A stretch of DNA of 25,140 nucleotides, from contig DGTF01000043.1 in NCBI GenBank assembly GCA_002394235.1, positions 311 to 25,450 of the forward strand. The letters run 5' to 3'. The notes beneath the pieces were generated by a model. The model worked only from the letters and a program-made list of their open reading frames with translations. It did not search any database and had not been told where the DNA came from. Of the stretch, positions 23,692-25,140 are shown piece by piece. Within the stretch, counting starts at the first letter, position 1, and each line of letters starts with the position of its first letter. The position numbers and the translations under genes were made by a program. Source of the stretch: Eubacterium sp. UBA4343. GTDB lineage: Bacteria > Bacillota > Clostridia > Lachnospirales > Lachnospiraceae.

Positions 23692-23747
23692 CCCGGGAAT
23701 GAATCACAGATTTTTTATACCCGGGAAAGCTTCACAGATTTTTTATT
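23692..23747 (+). repeat. Duplicated 28-bp unit before the isomerase-like gene
   Basis: Two adjacent 28-bp units (23692-23719 and 23720-23747) both start CCCGGGAA and contain TCACAGATTTTTTAT; 24 of 28 bases agree. The second unit runs into the AGGAGG ribosome site of the next gene. A related CTTCACAGAT occurs at 23031-23040 before the DUF4867 gene. Confidence 0.85.
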
Positions 23748-23765
23748 TCTCAGGAGGATATTATA

Positions 23766-25140
23766 ATGAACAATATTCCAGTTGTTAAAATCGGCATTGT
23801 CGGCGTAAGCCGCGACTGTTTTCCGGCAAGTCTCACACTTGACCGGCGCAAAGCTCTGGTGAATGCCTATGCCGCAAAATATAACGCCGCAGATATTTAC
23901 GAATGTCCGATCACCATCATTGAGAGCGAAACCGATATGGTAAATGCGCTCAAAGATGTAAAAGCCGCCGGCTGCAATGCCCTGTGCATCTTCCTCGGCA
24001 ATTTTGGTCCGGAGATCTCCGAAACGATGCTTGCAAAATATTTTGACGGACCGGTGATGTTCTGTGCCGCCGCCGAAGAGACTCAGACCAATCTGAAGGG
24101 CGGCCGCGGCGACGCATACTGCGGAATGCTCAATGCGAGCTACAACCTGGCCCTGCGCAATGTAAAGGCCTACATCCCCGATGAGCCGGTCGGCGACGCC
24201 GAGGATCTGGCGGACCGCATCCATGAATTCCTTCCAATCGCAAGAGTTGCCATCGGACTGAACAACCTGAAGATCATCTCCTTCGGCCCCCGTCCGTCCA
24301 ACTTCCTCGCCTGCAATGCCCCCATCAAGCAGCTCTACAATCTGAACGTAGAGATCGAGGAAGAATCCGAGCTTGACCTCTATGAGTCCTATACCAAGCA
24401 CGCGGATGATGAAAGAATCGCATCTGTTATCGAGGACATGTCAAACGAAATGGGATACACCGACGCAAACAGGCCGGCAATGCTCCCGAAGCTTGCGCAG
24501 TACGAGCTGACCCTCCTCGACTGGGCGGAAAGCCACAAGGGCTGCAAGGAATATGTCGCACTCACTACAAAGTGCTGGCCCGCGTTCCAGGATATGTTCC
24601 GCTTTGTTCCCTGCTATGTAAACAGCCGTCTCATGAAGAGGGGCATCCCGGTAAGCTGCGAGGTTGATATCTACGGCACACTGTCCGAGTACATCGGTCT
24701 CTGCCTGAGCCAGGATGAGGTCACCCTGCTCGACATCAACAACTCCGTACCGAAGGATATGTACAAGGAAAGCATCGAGGGCAAATTCGCATACAACTGG
24801 AAATTCAGCGACACCTTCATGGGCTTCCATTGCGGCAACACCTGCTCCAACAAGCTCACAAACCCGCATCTGGCTTATCAGGCCATCATGGCGAATACCC
24901 ATCCGAAGGAGTGGTGCGATGGAACAATCGAAGGCGATATCGTTCCGGGCGACATTACCTTCTACAGACTGCAGTCAACCGCAGACAACAAGCTCCGCGC
25001 CTATGTCGCGCAGGGCGAGGTTCTTCCGGTTGCGACAAGATCGTTCGGATCCATCGGTGTCTTCGCGATTCCGGAAATGGGCCGTTTCTATCGTCATGTG
25101 CTCATTGAGAAGCGTTTCCCGCATCATGGTGCAGTAGCTT
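23766..25140 (+). CDS. L-fucose/L-arabinose isomerase family protein (3' end outside the window)
   Basis: An open frame of 458 codons that starts at an ATG behind CAGGAGG and is still open at the window edge; the family is usually about 470-600 residues, so little to moderate sequence is missing. The N-terminal alpha/beta domain (VKIGIVGVSRDCFP, ALCIFLGNFGPE) is followed by a middle domain (ISFGPRPSNFLACNAP) and the C-terminal barrel with ALTTKCWPAFQDMF (CWP at 270-272), ISCEVDIYG-type VSCEVDIYGTLSEYIG, FMGFHCGNTC and LQSTADNKLRAYVAQGEV. Members convert aldoses to ketoses in the cytosol with a divalent metal. The exact sugar cannot be assigned. It probably forms a unit with the DUF4867 gene upstream. 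Antisense open frames across it are shadows. Confidence 0.9.
   Translation, partial: MNNIPVVKIGIVGVSRDCFPASLTLDRRKALVNAYAAKYNAADIYECPITIIESETDMVNALKDVKAAGCNALCIFLGNFGPEISETMLAKYFDGPVMFCAAAEETQTNLKGGRGDAYCGMLNASYNLALRNVKAYIPDEPVGDAEDLADRIHEFLPIARVAIGLNNLKIISFGPRPSNFLACNAPIKQLYNLNVEIEEESELDLYESYTKHADDERIASVIEDMSNEMGYTDANRPAMLPKLAQYELTLLDWAESHKGCKEYVALTTKCWPAFQDMFRFVPCYVNSRLMKRGIPVSCEVDIYGTLSEYIGLCLSQDEVTLLDINNSVPKDMYKESIEGKFAYNWKFSDTFMGFHCGNTCSNKLTNPHLAYQAIMANTHPKEWCDGTIEGDIVPGDITFYRLQSTADNKLRAYVAQGEVLPVATRSFGSIGVFAIPEMGRFYRHVLIEKRFPHHGAVA

Noticed and set aside
23715..24902. Long minus-strand open frames opposite the isomerase-like gene
   Set aside because: The plus-strand frame matches the isomerase family across its length with a good ribosome site; the antisense frames are shadows of its codon use.

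Overview
The window looks like a chromosomal segment of a Firmicute of the class Clostridia, most probably a Lachnospiraceae relative. This is inferred from the strong GGAGG-type ribosome binding sites, the frr-uppS-cdsA-dxr-rseP cluster, an EF-G2-type paralog, and the DUF4867 / fucose-isomerase-like pair. No species call is possible from the sequence alone. Base composition is moderate and even, and I see no phage or complete transposon.

The left part (1-19.9 kb) is almost entirely on the minus strand; in order of transcription, from right to left, it reads as follows. A non-canonical EF-G paralog (19909-17819) ends in a strong terminator. Next come a MarR-like winged-helix protein and a LeuRS-derived protein that has lost its catalytic and editing domains, joined by an ATGA overlap. 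Then follow ilvE, an Orn/Lys/Arg-type PLP decarboxylase, and exoA. A GH13 protein with no catalytic residues, a DUF5662 protein and lysC are joined by two further ATGA overlaps. The envelope and translation cluster pyrH-frr-uppS-cdsA-dxr-rseP follows, then a PAP2 phosphatase and tRNA-Leu(AAG) with its own promoter and terminator. Left of the tRNA lie a truncated GGDEF gene and a hexapeptide acetyltransferase.

The right part (20.2-25.1 kb) is on the plus strand: tyrA and aroA (aromatic amino acids), a strong terminator, a T-rich spacer, then a DUF4867 gene and a fucose/arabinose-isomerase-like gene that runs off the window. The EF-G paralog and tyrA are divergent, each with a recognisable sigma-A-type promoter.

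Functionally, uppS, cdsA, dxr, rseP and the PAP2 protein serve isoprenoid, undecaprenyl and phospholipid supply and membrane proteolysis. pyrH and frr serve nucleotide metabolism and ribosome recycling. lysC, ilvE, tyrA and aroA are amino-acid biosynthesis genes.

The most unusual items are two apparent pseudo-enzymes inside translationally coupled units: the catalytic-less LeuRS-like protein paired with a regulator and lying just upstream of ilvE, and the catalytic-less GH13 protein upstream of DUF5662 and lysC. Several short tandem arrays sit at gene ends: two unrelated arrays with the same 32-bp period, an in-frame 21-bp array inside the decarboxylase gene, a 28-bp duplication and an 11-bp T-rich array. 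Hairpin-rich spacers lie at 15.7-16.0 kb and 17.4-17.8 kb.
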